Source: Apis mellifera
Taxonomy: Eukaryota > Arthropoda > Insecta > Hymenoptera > Apidae
DNA: 64,000 nucleotides
Assembly (NCBI RefSeq): GCF_003254395.2
Contig: NC_037641.1
Coordinates: forward strand, 12,114,501 to 12,178,500
Reading direction: 5' to 3'
Within the stretch, counting starts at the first letter, position 1. Each line of letters begins with the position of its first letter. Below the pieces are notes generated by a model. It searched no databases and was not told the DNA's origin. It worked only from the letters and a program-made list of their open reading frames with translations. Shown one piece after another: positions 1 through 13,108 of the stretch. The translations under genes and the position numbers were made by a program.

Positions 1-2413
1 TCCTTTCGAATACTGATGGCCACTGGCCCCAACTGCTCGTCCATGCCGAACCAATTCTGATGCTCTCGACCTGCGAGAAGAGAAATATTTATGTTTTTTA
101 TTCGATCATCTCGATCTCGAAGGAGGGTTTAGGGAAGGAGGGGCTCACCGAGAAAATAGCGTCTGTAGTAATGGGCGCCCTCGTCGACGCTCTCGATAGG
201 GAGCGGTCGTTTCTGAAGGGGGCAAGTGTGCTTCCACGATGTTTCGCCGGGGCCAGGCTCCAGAACGGCGACGCCGTACGACAGGGACGGTCTGTGAACT
301 CCGTTTCCCGGGGAGCATCGAGTCAGCCCAACCTCCCGCTCCCCCTCGCCACCGATCTCGTTTCGAAAGAACGGGCACGACTCCAGCAAGTCGTTACCTA
401 TGTATAAAAGTGAGTATATTAAAAAATATAATATTAAATTATATTATATTATATTATATTATTATATTTTATATTTTATTATATTTATAATTATATAAAA
501 ATTTTGGAAATTTATTCTAATTGGATAGAAGAAAGTTTATATATTATATTATTATATTTTATATTTTATTATATTTATATTTTTTTATATTTTATTATAT
601 TATATTATATTATTATATTTATAATTATATGAAAAAATTATGGAAATTTATCCTAATTGGATAGAAGAAAGTTTATATATTATATTATTATATTTTATTA
701 TATTTATAATTATATAAAAAAATTATGGAAATTTATGCTAATTGTATAGAAGAAAGTTTATATATATTATTATATTTTATTATATTTAATTTTTTTATAT
801 TTTATTATATTTTATATTTTATTATATTTACAATTATATAAAAAAATTATGAAAATTTATCCTAATTGGATAGAAGAAAGTTTATATATTATATTATTAT
901 ATTTTATTATATTTATATTTTTTTATATTTTATTATATTTATAATCATAATTATATTTATAATTATATAAAAAAATTATAGAAATTGATTTATCCTAATT
1001 GGATAGAAGAAAGTTTATATATTATATTATTATATTTTATATTATTATTATATTTAATTTTTTTATATTTTATTATATTTATATTTTTTTATATTTTATT
1101 ACATTTTATATTTTATTATATTTATAATTATATAAAAAAATTATGGAAATTGATTTATCCTAATTGTATAGAAGAAAGTTTATATATTATATTATTATAT
1201 TTTATTATATTTAATTTTTTTATATTTTATTACATTTACAATTATATAAAAAAATTATGGAAATTTATCCTAATTGGATAGAAGAAAGTTTATATATTAT
1301 ATTATTATATTTTATATTTTATTATATTTATATTTTTTTATATTTTATTATATTATTATATTTTATATTTTATTATATTTATAATTATATAAAAAAATTA
1401 TGGAAATTGATTTATCCTAATTGGATAGAAGAAAGTTTATATATTATATTATTATATTTTATTATATTTTATATTTTATTATATTATATTATATTATTAT
1501 ATTGTATATTTTATTATATTATATTATTATTATTATATTTACAATTATATAAAAAAATTATGGAAATTTATCCTAATCGGATAAAAGAAAGTTATCAGAG
1601 CTCACCTCTGCCGTCGCCGGCATCCTCCTCGGGGGTTTCATCGGGCGTGGACGCCCTGAAGGAGCTTGCGGCCGAGGCGCCGGTCGCCGTGTTCCTTCTG
1701 CGCGCGAGGAGGATACCCCTGAGCTTGGCAGCGTAGCCGAGATTCGCCGTGAGCGATTGGCAGTCGTAGTGGGCGAACGCCCGCCTTCTGTGCCTCTCCT
1801 CGACGTCGGCCGAAACGACGGGGCTGGCGCAGCTGCTCTCCTCCATGGCGCGCGGCGCGGCCTTAGCCCCCCACAATCTGTGCAGTTTCAATCGTAATTT
1901 CGGGCTGGAGTTGCCGGTCGGTCCGCACACCTCGTCCACGTCGACCGATTGGCCGTCCGGGACGCGTCTCAGGTACTCCATGCCGACCGAGTTCCGTTGA
2001 TCGGGCGTCGACGAGGCAGGGGACGGCCTCAAGTCTTGAAGCATAGCGAACAGATTCTCCCCGATCATCACACCCGATTGTGCCACTACGTCGATGCTTC
2101 CTGAAAATTTCAATTTTAATTTCGTAGGCAAATGTATAATTTTATTTTCTTTCTGATTCAAATAACGTGAGGACGAGGCGAATTTACCGTGAGATCCATA
2201 CTCCCTACGCAGGGGAGTCTCCGGGACTCGAGAGGCAGGGTCTGGACTGTGAGGAAGCTCCAAGCTCGAGTTGGACCTGTGAAGGGCCAATCCACGGCCC
2301 ACGCGGCTGCTCGGCCCTCCGCTGCTACCTCCGCTGCTTCCACCGCCACCGCCGCCGCCTCCACCGCCTCCGCCGCCACTGTGTATCGATAGGCTTGCGA
2401 TCATCTCTTCATT
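1..2413 (-). CDS. SIPA1L: SIPA1L-type Rap GTPase-activating protein (partial, 4 exons, continues off left edge)
   Basis: Signal-induced proliferation-associated 1-like proteins are Rap GTPase-activating proteins that also carry PDZ and coiled-coil parts and work at synapses and cell contacts. Exons on the minus strand: 2413-2188, 2100-1606, 397-149 and 70 to the window edge. All junctions are GT-AG and phase-consistent. Visible family landmarks, as I recall them from human SIPA1L1: RREYGSHG joined to SIDV across the first intron, FAHYDCQS followed by RRNTATGASAA, then CPFFRNEIGGEGER, GVAVLE and GAHYYRRYF, and finally FGMDEQLGPVAISIRKE. These lie just before the RapGAP catalytic domain, which must be outside the window. 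The 5' exon encodes a run of about 13 glycines. An acceptor at 2414-2415 (CCCCCAG) lets the frame continue upstream, so the ATG at 2404 need not be the start. Family identity is strong; which SIPA1L paralog is uncertain. Confidence 0.9.
415..1590. repeat. AT-rich minisatellite, about nine copies, inside a SIPA1L intron
   Basis: A block of almost pure A/T is punctuated by nine copies of a core that reads roughly GGAAATTTATCCTAATTGG followed by ATAGAAGAAAGTTTATATAT. Cores begin near 501, 632, 721, 842, 970, 1135, 1250, 1394 and 1553. Spacing varies from about 90 to 165 bp because the TATATTATATTTTATT filler between cores expands and contracts. It fills the 1.2-kb intron between exons 2100-1606 and 397-149, and its last copy sits next to the splice donor. 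Open frames through it are rich in I, Y and L and are artefacts. Confidence 0.9.
2320..2385. repeat. GGN trinucleotide run coding for polyglycine
   Basis: The plus strand shows a run of CCG/CCT/CCA/GCC triplets. On the minus strand it reads as glycine codons near the start of the SIPA1L exon (a run of about 13 Gly, then Ser-Gly repeats). Mixed GGC/GGA/GGT codons suggest it is not a freshly expanded pure repeat. Confidence 0.75.
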
Positions 2414-5400
2414 CTGGGGGCAAACGATCGATCGATCAACATCGAGAGGGGTGGAAACGTGAAGAGAATATTTTTGTTTTCACGGAAATTACGTGGCAGG
2501 GTTACGGAAAGAAGCTTGGAACAGACGTGGTCGGTCGATCACGCTATCAACGCCAAAGTAAAGTAGGACGTTTAATTAGAAGCGTCCACCGCCCTTCCCA
2601 TTTACGCGTTCACGTTCCACGCGAGCATACGCCTACGCATCTAGACCGTGTCCCGTGGGTTTTGTACTCTTGAGCCATTTCTTTTCCGAGGAACGCTACA
2701 TTTACGCTACACTAGGTCTCGTAGCGATTAATGGCAATCTAGATGTTAATCTAACGTGCGAGGAAATTGCGCGAAATTAAAATCGTTTTGCGAAAAAATA
2801 TTTTTGTTCTCTCTTGTAGGTTTCAGTATAGGTATAAAAGTTTAGCGTTATACGTATGCGTAAGATTTCGAAGCGTGACTCGATCCAGCATCGTTGTTGC
2901 GAGAAGAGGATGCGTGGAAGGGAAGAAGCGTGGCAATCGGTGAATCGCGGCATTTACAGTCGTACCGTTGCCCGACTCTCCAAATGTGTTCGGTGAATGG
3001 GCGATTTTCCATTGTTAAAGAGAGAACCGGTACCTCGTAGCTCGTACGCGACCAACGATCGAAACTTGGATTAATCGATGACGCGCATGCGCGTCTCCTT
3101 CGCGTCCTCTCGCGGTTCTCGAACGCAACGAGCGGCATTTGTCGGCGAATTCGAACAACGCGAAGACGACAGAGGCGTTGGCGTCGGCCAACATTCCCCT
3201 TGTAATCGAGAACGAATCGGGAACGAGGCGAGAACAGGAGGGAAGGAAATATCGCGCATTTTCCACGGTGTCGAATGCGGGGAATAACGAATGTAATCCG
3301 TGCGCGCCACCAGAGTCTAACGGGATGACAAGAAACGAAGCGGTTCGAAGGCATTTGGCACGAATGATCACGGTCACGCGTTGCCCTGTGGCCCGCTGCA
3401 TTCCGCGCATTTCGCGCGCGTCGGTTTATCGCTCGTCCTTTTCCGCCCTCGCTCGGCACTCTTCGGCGGCGCATGCAGCGCGCGTTTCGAAAAATCGAAA
3501 CGAATCGCGACCGTGAAATATCTCTCGCTCGAAACAACGGGAGGATCTCGCGGGCAAGCGTGCACCTACGCTCTCCCCTTTTTTTTTCCAACCAGATTAC
3601 ACCGTGCGAAAGTTCTCAGAATTCTGCACGGTTCGTTCGGCCCGACGTCATGCTCCTCGTATTCATTTTCGGATTAGATCGAAAACGCGTGTATCGAGGT
3701 AACGCGCGTACTTTTAAGGATGACACGCGGCACGGCACGTTTTAGCGTCCTCGCGAACAATAACGGGATGGAAATACGTAGACAGAGGGGAAAAGGATGC
3801 CGTGAACCGTGCGGCGACTGCTGTCACCGGAAGTCATTCGTGACTGTACCGGAAGATGTACGCTGTTTTTTCTTTTCGTAATATTTATCATTATGTAAAT
3901 TGGACGGATGGAATGAAAGTGTTTCCTCGAGATCGATACCACTGGCTCGTAATTCGATTCAAAGAACCGAGAGATCATGTTATCTCTTATAAACCGAGAA
4001 AGAAACGACTTCGGAGAACGCGCAACTTCGATTGATTATCGAATACAGGCATCTAAATATTTTCGACGAACGATTCGACGAAAGATCAAACCTCGTTCGG
4101 ACTCGCTCGAGTATCGGATTCTCTGGGAGGGCGGTTGGGTTGAGGCGCGTCGTCAAAAACGAGACCGAAATCACAGACGCACAGGTGAACGTGTACGACG
4201 ACTTTTACATACGAGGCGACGCTCGTTGCATTGTGGGAACGTTCGAGATGCGTGTAACCGCAGAAGCATCGTTCATCGGTCGTATTCGCTTGCACGTGAT
4301 CGTATGAAAGTAAAACGTCAGAACCCGGTTCCTTGTATCGTTGCAGCGTAGTTTTTTCGAGATGAAAGACCAACGAGACTCTCCTCCATCTTTTTTCATT
4401 CAGCTCGAAAACGAGCAAAGATCGATTGGAATATAAATAAAAGAGCGAAACACAAGATATAGTTACCTGTTTTGTAGCGGAATCACGATGCGATACGATA
4501 TATATATATACACTTAATCCGATAAATTACAATTTTTCGTCGAGTTTATCGTTCTCGCGATAAAATTGAAACGATATCGGACGGGAGCGATATAGGTGAC
4601 ACACGATACGATAAACAAACGTTTTCGTTAAAAAGATAAATCGCGAAAACGTTTCGAGAGATCGTCGAGCAAGTCGTAACGATCGAAAGGGAATATTATC
4701 CTTGGTTACGTCACGCGAGTTATAAATTTGAACGAGGCGGCGGATAAAAACGCGGATATGCGGCTGGAAACGGGTATACATAATACGCGTAGTAAATTCG
4801 AATAGGTGTTGCGCGAAACAGAAGAGCCGATCATCCGAACTAGTTATGCAAATGTTCTCGCATTCTTTGCTTTGCGGTCTACGACGGGCGTATCGCGAAG
4901 TAATGCCCCCGATCTTTCCTCCCCGTTTATACTTTTCCACGTTTCTCCTCTCCGTAAGAAGGTGAGCGAGCGTGCTCGCTCGTTACTCGTTGGAAATTTC
5001 CCCCCTCGATTTCTCCAAGGGTGAAGAAGAGGAAGAAGAAGAAGAGGCGGCGTTTTCGCGAGCGATATTGCGAGCAAATAAAAGTTAAACATCAAGTTGG
5101 TGATAATTTCTTCTTCTCTGGGAATCGAGGGAACAATCGCTTCTTCTCCCCTTCCCTCCCCTCCTCGTCTTTTTTCACAACAATTACCGCCGAGAAGAGA
5201 ATTTTCCGCGAGGTGGAGAGGTGGAAAGGTGGGTTGTGGAAAGGAATCGCGCATTTTTCACGAATCCCTCGAGCGTGAATATACGCACAACCGTATAAAG
5301 CCGCTCCGGATAGAAAATATTATTTTCGCCCCTTTCTGGGATCGCAAACGAGGTTGTCGGCGAGAGATCGTAATAACATCGAGCACCATTTACCGTGGTA

Positions 5401-6025
5401 AAACACTGCTTTTTCTTCAACCGGCTTCCGCTCGTTGATTACGAGATGCAACTTGGCTACGCCAACCAACGGAGTAATTATTCCTTTCTTTCTTTCTTTC
5501 TTCCTTTCTTTTTTTCTTTTTTTCAATCGTGCGAATTCGTCGAACGAATTCATCGAAGGAGAGTTTTAGGCTCTCTCTCCCTCCAAACCCTTTTACCCTC
5601 ACTCGCCGACTTTTCATTCCGATCATCCAACGATCTCTGAGAAAGAGAGAAGGAGAGAAAGAGAAGCCGAATAAAAATACGCAATACGATAATGATAGCA
5701 CGAATTAAATTACATTTTCGCGCGGGAAGAAAAGGAAGAAGATTTCTTTCCACTTATTTCTCTCTACGTTCGTAACTAAAACGTGCCTCGAATTAGCCTA
5801 TCGTCCTTCTCTTGATAGAAGCGATCGAGATTCCGATTCATTTCAAGATCGAATCAAACACAAAATCCATCGATTCTTCGCAAGGAATGGAAATTCTTCT
5901 TCTCATCCTGAACGGATGGGAAATGGAAACAGGCTGGAAAGAAATCAGGGAGACAAGGGCGTAAAACGAAAAGAGGAGGGGGAGGGGAGGAAAAGGGATT
6001 CGGGACAACGGCGACCGCCCCCCCT

Positions 6026-6450
<425 letters not shown>

Positions 6451-7784
6451 TCGGGAGTGAAAACGCAGCGTGGACGAGCGTTCTCCGACCGAGAATGGAG
6501 AAACGTTCGCGATATCGAGGAAAGAGGGAAGGAAGGGGTGGTAGTAGTGGTGTAATGGCGCGAAGGAGGTCCTCGGCCGATGGCGCGTCGCCTCCAGCCG
6601 AGCGATTACTTTTTTGCCGGTTAATCGAGAAACAGGGCTGCTCTCTCTTTCTCTCGGAAGGAGCGCTTCTCTTAAAGCTGCGCGGGAGAGGAGGGGGGGA
6701 GGGAGCCGCCACATGTGTGCCGTCCTAATCCATCCTCGCTCGGTGCGGAATTCGAGAATTCTTCTCCTCGTTGCTCGCCCTCGGTTCGTAATCGTTGCGT
6801 AGGGAAGCACATCGTTTGGAAGGGCGCGTATTACGCAAGGATGACGAATAATAGAAATTTTTGTTTCGGAAACAGAACAAACAGAGGATCGAATGAATAT
6901 TCGGATACTTTTCTTCTTAACTCTGAATGATCGATCGAGAAGAGGTTATATATATATTATGTAAAATAAGGATGAAAAAAATGGAATTAATATATAGGAA
7001 GTAGAAATTAGAAGAAATCGTCGATTATACATCTTTGGAAATAAGAATTTAAATTTAGGTATTTTATTCCTCCTCTCTTTCACTTTCAAACTCTTCTCCA
7101 AAAACTTCCAATTTCCTTTGACGAGAAAATTTTTAATCCTCCTTTTCACAAGAAATAGCTCTCTACTCCAAATATAATACAAACACCAATTACAACAATT
7201 ACTGATAACGAATTTAACCATCTCGTAACGAAGTATATCCGTCCGAGTCTGAAAAATTTTTCCCAGGAAGGGTGTGTAATGAAGAGAAAAAGAAGAAGAG
7301 GAAGAAGAAGAAGAAGAACGATGAGTTCTGGCGATGTGCTGTGGGGCAAGGCACGGGTGGTAAGCTTTCAGGAATGCGCTCTTTCAAATTGGGACAATCG
7401 AGAAGGAATGCGGGGAGCTGGGCCCGGGGAGGCGGCCGAGCAGTTTCTTTTCCACGGCTCGTGAGTCATCGTGGATGGCCAACAACACGGTCACGGGGAG
7501 GTATATGCCGAGCTATACATACCGAGCCCTTTCAAACCGATCCTTGCTGCCCTCCCTCCGTCCACGACCAAATACCAATACCCTTCCAAAACTTTCCAAG
7601 GAGCCAAAACCAATCCTCCCCTTACGTAACTCTCCCCGCGCTCCACATTTCACCCGTTGGATGACACTCACATCCCACGTATCCCTAGCCAATGGAATTG
7701 GAATTTCATTATCCGGAATCCAATTTTTCTTTCCCTTTTATCCGTTTATCGTGTTTCGCCATTAGTGGAAGAGTGTAATTTTGA

Positions 7785-8870
7785 ATCGATCGAAAAAATG
7801 AAATCGAATTATATGGGTTTCTCTCGAACCTTCTCTTTTCAACTATTTTATTTTGTTTGTCAGTTTTTTGTCATTGATAAGAGATTAGCAGAAGAGAGTA
7901 AGTGAATCGATCGAAAAAATGGAATCTCATTATGGAATCGAATTATGTTTTTCTCGAACCCATTTCTACCATTTTATTTTTCGCCAATGGTAAATGAATC
8001 GATTGAAAAATCTCATTATAAATTCTCCACCATTTTATTTTTTTTTTTTCAATTTTTCGCCACTGGTAAATGAATCGATTGAAAAAATGGAATCTCATCA
8101 TTTTATTTTTTTTTTCAATTTTTTGCGACTGGTAAATGAATCGATTGAAAAAATAGAATCTCATTATGGAATCGAATTACGTTTCTCTCGAACCCCTTTC
8201 CATCATTTTATTTTATTTTTTTTTCAATTTTTCGCCACTGGTAAGAAATTAGTAACACAGTAGAAGAGATTAAGTGAATCGATTGAAAAAATGGAATCTC
8301 ATTATGGAATCGAATTATGTTTCTCTCGAACCCATTTCTACCATTTTATTTTTTTCAATTTTTCGCCATTGGTAAATGAATCGATTAAAAAAATGGAATC
8401 TAATAAAATGGAATCTCCACCATTTTATTTTTTTTATTTAATTTTTCGTCACTGGTAAATAAATCTATTAAAAAAATAGAATGTCCATTTATTTTTTTCA
8501 ATTTTTCGCCATTGGTAAATGAATCAATTAAAAAAATGGAATCTAATTATGGAATCTCCATTTTATTTTTTTTATTTAATTTTCCGCCACTGATAAATGA
8601 ATCGATTGAAAAAATGGAATCTAATTATGGAATCTCCACCATTTTATTTTTTTTTTAATTTTCTGCCACTGATAAATGAATCGATTGAAAAAATGGAATC
8701 TCATTATGGAATCTCCACCACTTTATTTTTTTTCGCTACTAATAAATGAATCGATTAAAAAAATGGAATGGAATTATTAATTTCTCTCGAACCCCTTTCC
8801 ACCATTTTTTTTTTTCAAAATTTTTCGCCACTAATAAGAGATTAATAATATAACGAAGAAAGAATTGAAT
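7785..8870. repeat. Degenerate tandem repeat, ten or more copies of an AATCGATTGAAAAAATGGAATC unit
   Basis: A unit containing TGAATCGATTGAAAAAATGG, then AATCTCATTATGGAATC, then CCATTTTATTTTTTTC and CAATTTTTCGCCACTGGTAA recurs from 7785 to about 8870. Cores begin near 7786, 7904, 7996, 8072, 8138, 8277, 8378, 8519, 8599, 8680 and 8747. Unit length ranges from about 65 to 140 bp because an optional TCTCTCGAACCC segment is present only in some copies. Translations through it are not proteins. Confidence 0.88.
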
Positions 8871-9204
8871 CGAATTGAAAAAAAAAATACATATATATAT
8901 ATCTATACCTGTCCGTTCCTCTTCCTATTTTCCTTGCCAGAGATACTCCTCCTCTTTCTCGGGGACGGAACGAGACGCGCTACACACTCTATGAGGCCGT
9001 CCACGATCTTGATCGGCATCGAGGGGGGTATCGGTCACCGATCGCGAACCGCTTCGCACGAACTCTGCCGCTCGACTGGGACGAGGCGAACAAGAGAATA
9101 ACTACTGTTTAACAAACTACTGTTGTCGAAGGGAATCGAGCAGTTTCGTTTCGACCTGTCCCAACCTGCACAAACGTGTTTCGAACTTGAAGGAAGGAAG
9201 GGGG

Positions 9205-9208
<4 letters not shown>

Positions 9209-9238
<30 letters not shown>
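9209..9238. repeat. (AT)n microsatellite
   Basis: A perfect AT dinucleotide run of about 30 bp in otherwise unremarkable non-coding sequence. Confidence 0.9.
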
Positions 9239-9240
<2 letters not shown>

Positions 9241-10465
9241 TAGGATCCTTCGCGTAATCCCCTTCCTTCCCCCCCTTCTTCCTTTTGTTCCATCTATCTT
9301 CGTCATAACCGCCGAACGAATTATCGAAAAAAAAAAAAATTCGTTCATTCGCTCGTTTGATCGAACATATATGTTCGTCGATATCGACGAGTATCGTGTT
9401 TTATTTTCCCTCTCAATCTTCCATTCGCGAGTCGAATACAACGTGTACATATATATATATGACAACAGTGGCATTCAACAGTTGATAAAAAACGTAGGAT
9501 GAAAAGGCTAATTGTTGTTTCGTATCGCTTCGGTTTTCTTGTTTATTGGCACGACGATACAATGAAAGAAAGGCCGTGAATTCGTGAGCAATATACTACT
9601 ACGCGATGGAGGAGGACGGATGATAAATCATTCCCTCCTTTTCGCTATCTCGAGCGACGTAGGAGGTTCACAAACGAGGCTCGATGTGGAACAACGCGAA
9701 GCGTTATGAGGGAATTCGAATCCTTGGAGATGGGGGAAAAAGAGAGAGAAAAGAAAGACAAGACGAGACGAGACAAGAACGTCGGTTTGAATAATTCCTC
9801 AGATCACGATCTTTCGATCGAACTTTCATCGGGCGCGCGTGTGTCTCGCTTTCTTCTTATTTCTTTTTTTTCTCTCTCTGTCTATCTCTTTCTCATAGCG
9901 TTTGTAGATACGACGATTAACGTACGGGTCACGTGTGTAAAGCCTACGTTACGCAAGGCTGACGTATCGGGTCAACGACTTCCTTTTTCTTCGTACTCGA
10001 ATGAAATGAGGGAGAGAGGGAGGGAGAAGAGAGCGAGGGGAATGAAACAAGGCAAGTCGGGGCAATTAATCAGCTAAAAATAATGACGGAGTCAATGTTA
10101 AGAACGATACGATACGATACGACACGTTTATCGAGGTTGCGCTTTCGAGGCGATCGTTTCCTAGTTTCCTTCAATTGCGAGACGAGTCCCTATATTTTTC
10201 CTCGCGAACCTTTCTCGCGCGCCATTTCTTCGAAAAATCTCCTCCTCTCCCCCCCACCGAGTTGTCGCGGCTCGTAAAAGTTTCGTAAGAAGCCCGCATT
10301 CGATCGATAATAACAGTAAGCATTTTAGACGATATCGAATGGTCGTATGCGGGCACCTTCCGAGATTATTATTATTAATTTATCGACATTCGACAGGAAA
10401 ATATTAGCTAAATATTCATTGTTACCTTTTTTTTTTCTCTGCGCATTACGTTAAATTCGTTTCGC

Positions 10466-10466
<1 letters not shown>

Positions 10467-10512
<46 letters not shown>
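10467..10512. repeat. (TA)n microsatellite
   Basis: A perfect TA dinucleotide run of about 46 bp. It produces Ile-Tyr open frames that are not genes. Confidence 0.92.
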
Positions 10513-10513
<1 letters not shown>

Positions 10514-13067
10514 GGAATGCACGAGAGGAAAAGAGAAAGGAAATGGAGGGGGAAAAAAGGATAGAACGATAGAATAAAGAGCACGTTGTTCCAAGCACCA
10601 GTTGATTCCATCATATCGGCATTGAAACCGTTTCAAGATTCGATACATCGATACGTAAACTCCGAGCCGACAGGTCTGGACGAATATGGGCGGAATACAT
10701 CGAAGGCGCGAGAATCGATAAATATCGCTCGCAACGATTTTGTAATCCGCCGAGTAAAGATCGCACCGAGCATTCCATTTAAACCAGGTAAACAGGCTCG
10801 GTGCTCAGCCAGTAATGCAGGTTGCGTGTATATGATTTCTAGAGCGCGCGTAGAATTACATTGGACGGGAGAAAGAGAGAGAGAGACAGAGAAAGAGAGA
10901 GAGAGGTAAGTCTAAACGCGGTCTAACCTAACCTAAGTGGGGAAGGTGGGACTCGGAATAGGAATAACGCGACGACACGAACGCGTTATCGAAAGACGTA
11001 TTTTTCGAAGGAGGAGTTGCCCGAAACTCCTTCCTTAAGCCGTATCTTTTATTTGAATCTCGCTTATCTTCTTTCCTTTCTTTTTTTTCCCCCTTTTTTT
11101 TTTGGTCGAACGTCGTGACGACGTAATAACCCGCTTACAAGCTTGTTGTACCACCATATCGAGTTTTATACGTGTATCTCCTCTCTCTCCGTCGCGTGTC
11201 GATACAATTTTATTTTCGAAGAAATAACTGTAACAGTGTTTATCGGAAAAGGATCGATCGCGCGATTCGACCGTACTCTCTCGAGTGGAAGTTAGAGAGA
11301 GAGAGAAAGAGAGAGAAAGCATAGATGGGCGAAATTTAATAGTCGACGTTACGTTACTTCGATAAATTTATCGTTCGAAACGTAATAATAATCGCGAAAA
11401 CAATTGAACGGTCGAGGCTTATATGGAAATAAGTTGCTCGAGTATTTTAATGAGAGATTGCTCGAAGCAAATTTTATTCGAAATTACTTTACTTTTTCAA
11501 CAGATCGTCAATTCTGTACCCTGTGTAATAATCGTAACGTCGAATGATGGAGATTTATATGAAAATTTTTAATAAATAATTCCTTCTTCTAAACTAATTT
11601 TTATTCGAATTATAACGCGCAATTCTAAACCTATTTCGATAATTTATCGTCGAAAACAATAACAATAATCGGAAAAATACCAAACGATCGAATTGTTTAT
11701 ACGAAAATATTACTCGAGTGTTTCGATAAGTGATTATTCGAGGCAACTTTTATTTTTACTTTTCTACGAATGCTCTGAATTTCTGAATCTCTGATCTGAA
11801 TAATTTATATTTCTAAAAATTTTTACACAATTCTCCCTAATTCTCTATTTCCCGTCATAATAATTTTCACACAAGATTGACAAAATAACAAAATCTATTC
11901 GAAAATTAATCAATAATACAGTTTTGTTACAGAATATATCCTTCTTGTATAACCATTTTTCTCTTTTCATTACTCAAAGCACGATCGACTCGAATCGAAT
12001 GGAAGACTCGATGCTCGAATTCTCTCGACGCGAATTACCATACTTGTTAATCGTTGTTCCCGGCCGACATGCGGGAGAGAGCATATGGCGATCATAAGCC
12101 TCCCCTCCCCTCCCCTCCCCGATCCTACTCTTCTCTCCCACTGCACGAGGTTACGTGGCATATGTCGCTATACTCCCCCCACCCCACCCCACCCCTCCCC
12201 TATCTTCATTCTCTATTTCGATTTCTCAGCCTCGTCCTCTCTTTTGTTCTCTCAACGAAACACCTCTATCTCCAATTTCGTTCCAATCTTCCTCTTTTCC
12301 TCGTTCTTTTGTTACTTTATTCATTTCCCCTTATTTTTATTTTATCTCCTTACATCTCCTTTATATTCCGTCACGGGCGTCACAACAGGTCTACTAACTG
12401 CTTAATCCCGGCCGTCGATTTCCCAGCAAATCGAGAAGAAGAAAACCGAGACAATTCGTTCGAATAGTGTAGATTTGTTGTTGGTTAGTTTTTCCTAGCC
12501 CTGAACCACCGGGCTCCGCCGTGCCTCGCGGAGGGCGTTTATTTCGAGAAGAGAGAAGATTAAGAGACCGGTCCCGTACTACGACCCTGTTCTCCCCGGT
12601 CATCGCCGTCACTCGGTTATGCAGTTTTTAACGGTCGATCTATAAATACACTCTTTCTTTCTGGCTGATCGCTTTTGGCAATGCTCGAAAAGTAACGCTT
12701 CGAGTCGATATATATACGTATATATGTATCTGTATATGTATGTGTATACGAGAAGGATAAAGATATTAAATATTGGTATGAGAAGAAAAGTTTGTCTTTT
12801 TTTTTGCTGTTTCGAATCCCTCTTCGGATCTCCTGTTAAATATCGAAATACGAGGCGCGTTCGATCGTTGACCCTTCGAGAATGGAGAATCGAGAATCGT
12901 GAAGAGAACTTGGCAGCTTGCCGTCCACGCAACGAGTCTGCATGCGGTGAGTGTAACTTGGCTTGGAGAAATACAGGCGTCGGTACGGTCGTTACCCTCG
13001 TTTCCCTGGTGCGATAATTTTTTCTTTTTCTGTCTCTCTTTTTTCGACACCGATCGAGCGGATGATC

Positions 13068-13108
13068 GAGAGAGAGAGAGAGAAAGAGATAGAGAGAGAG
13101 AGAGAGAA
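13068..13108. repeat. (GA)n microsatellite, imperfect
   Basis: A GAGAGA tract with AAAG and ATAG interruptions, one of several GA/CT-rich tracts in the CpG-rich domain (others near 10,868, 11,293 and 17,205). Confidence 0.85.

Noticed and set aside
985..1736. Ile/Tyr/Leu-rich frames that look like membrane proteins
   Set aside because: They are translations of the AT-rich minisatellite inside the SIPA1L intron.
2848..3591. 247-codon minus-strand frame
   Set aside because: Arg/Ser-rich random-looking translation in CpG-rich DNA, with overlapping frames on both strands and no splice or family support.
7785..8870. CRISPR-like array of repeats
   Set aside because: Repeats are degenerate, variable in length, lack unique spacers, and the context is an animal genome.
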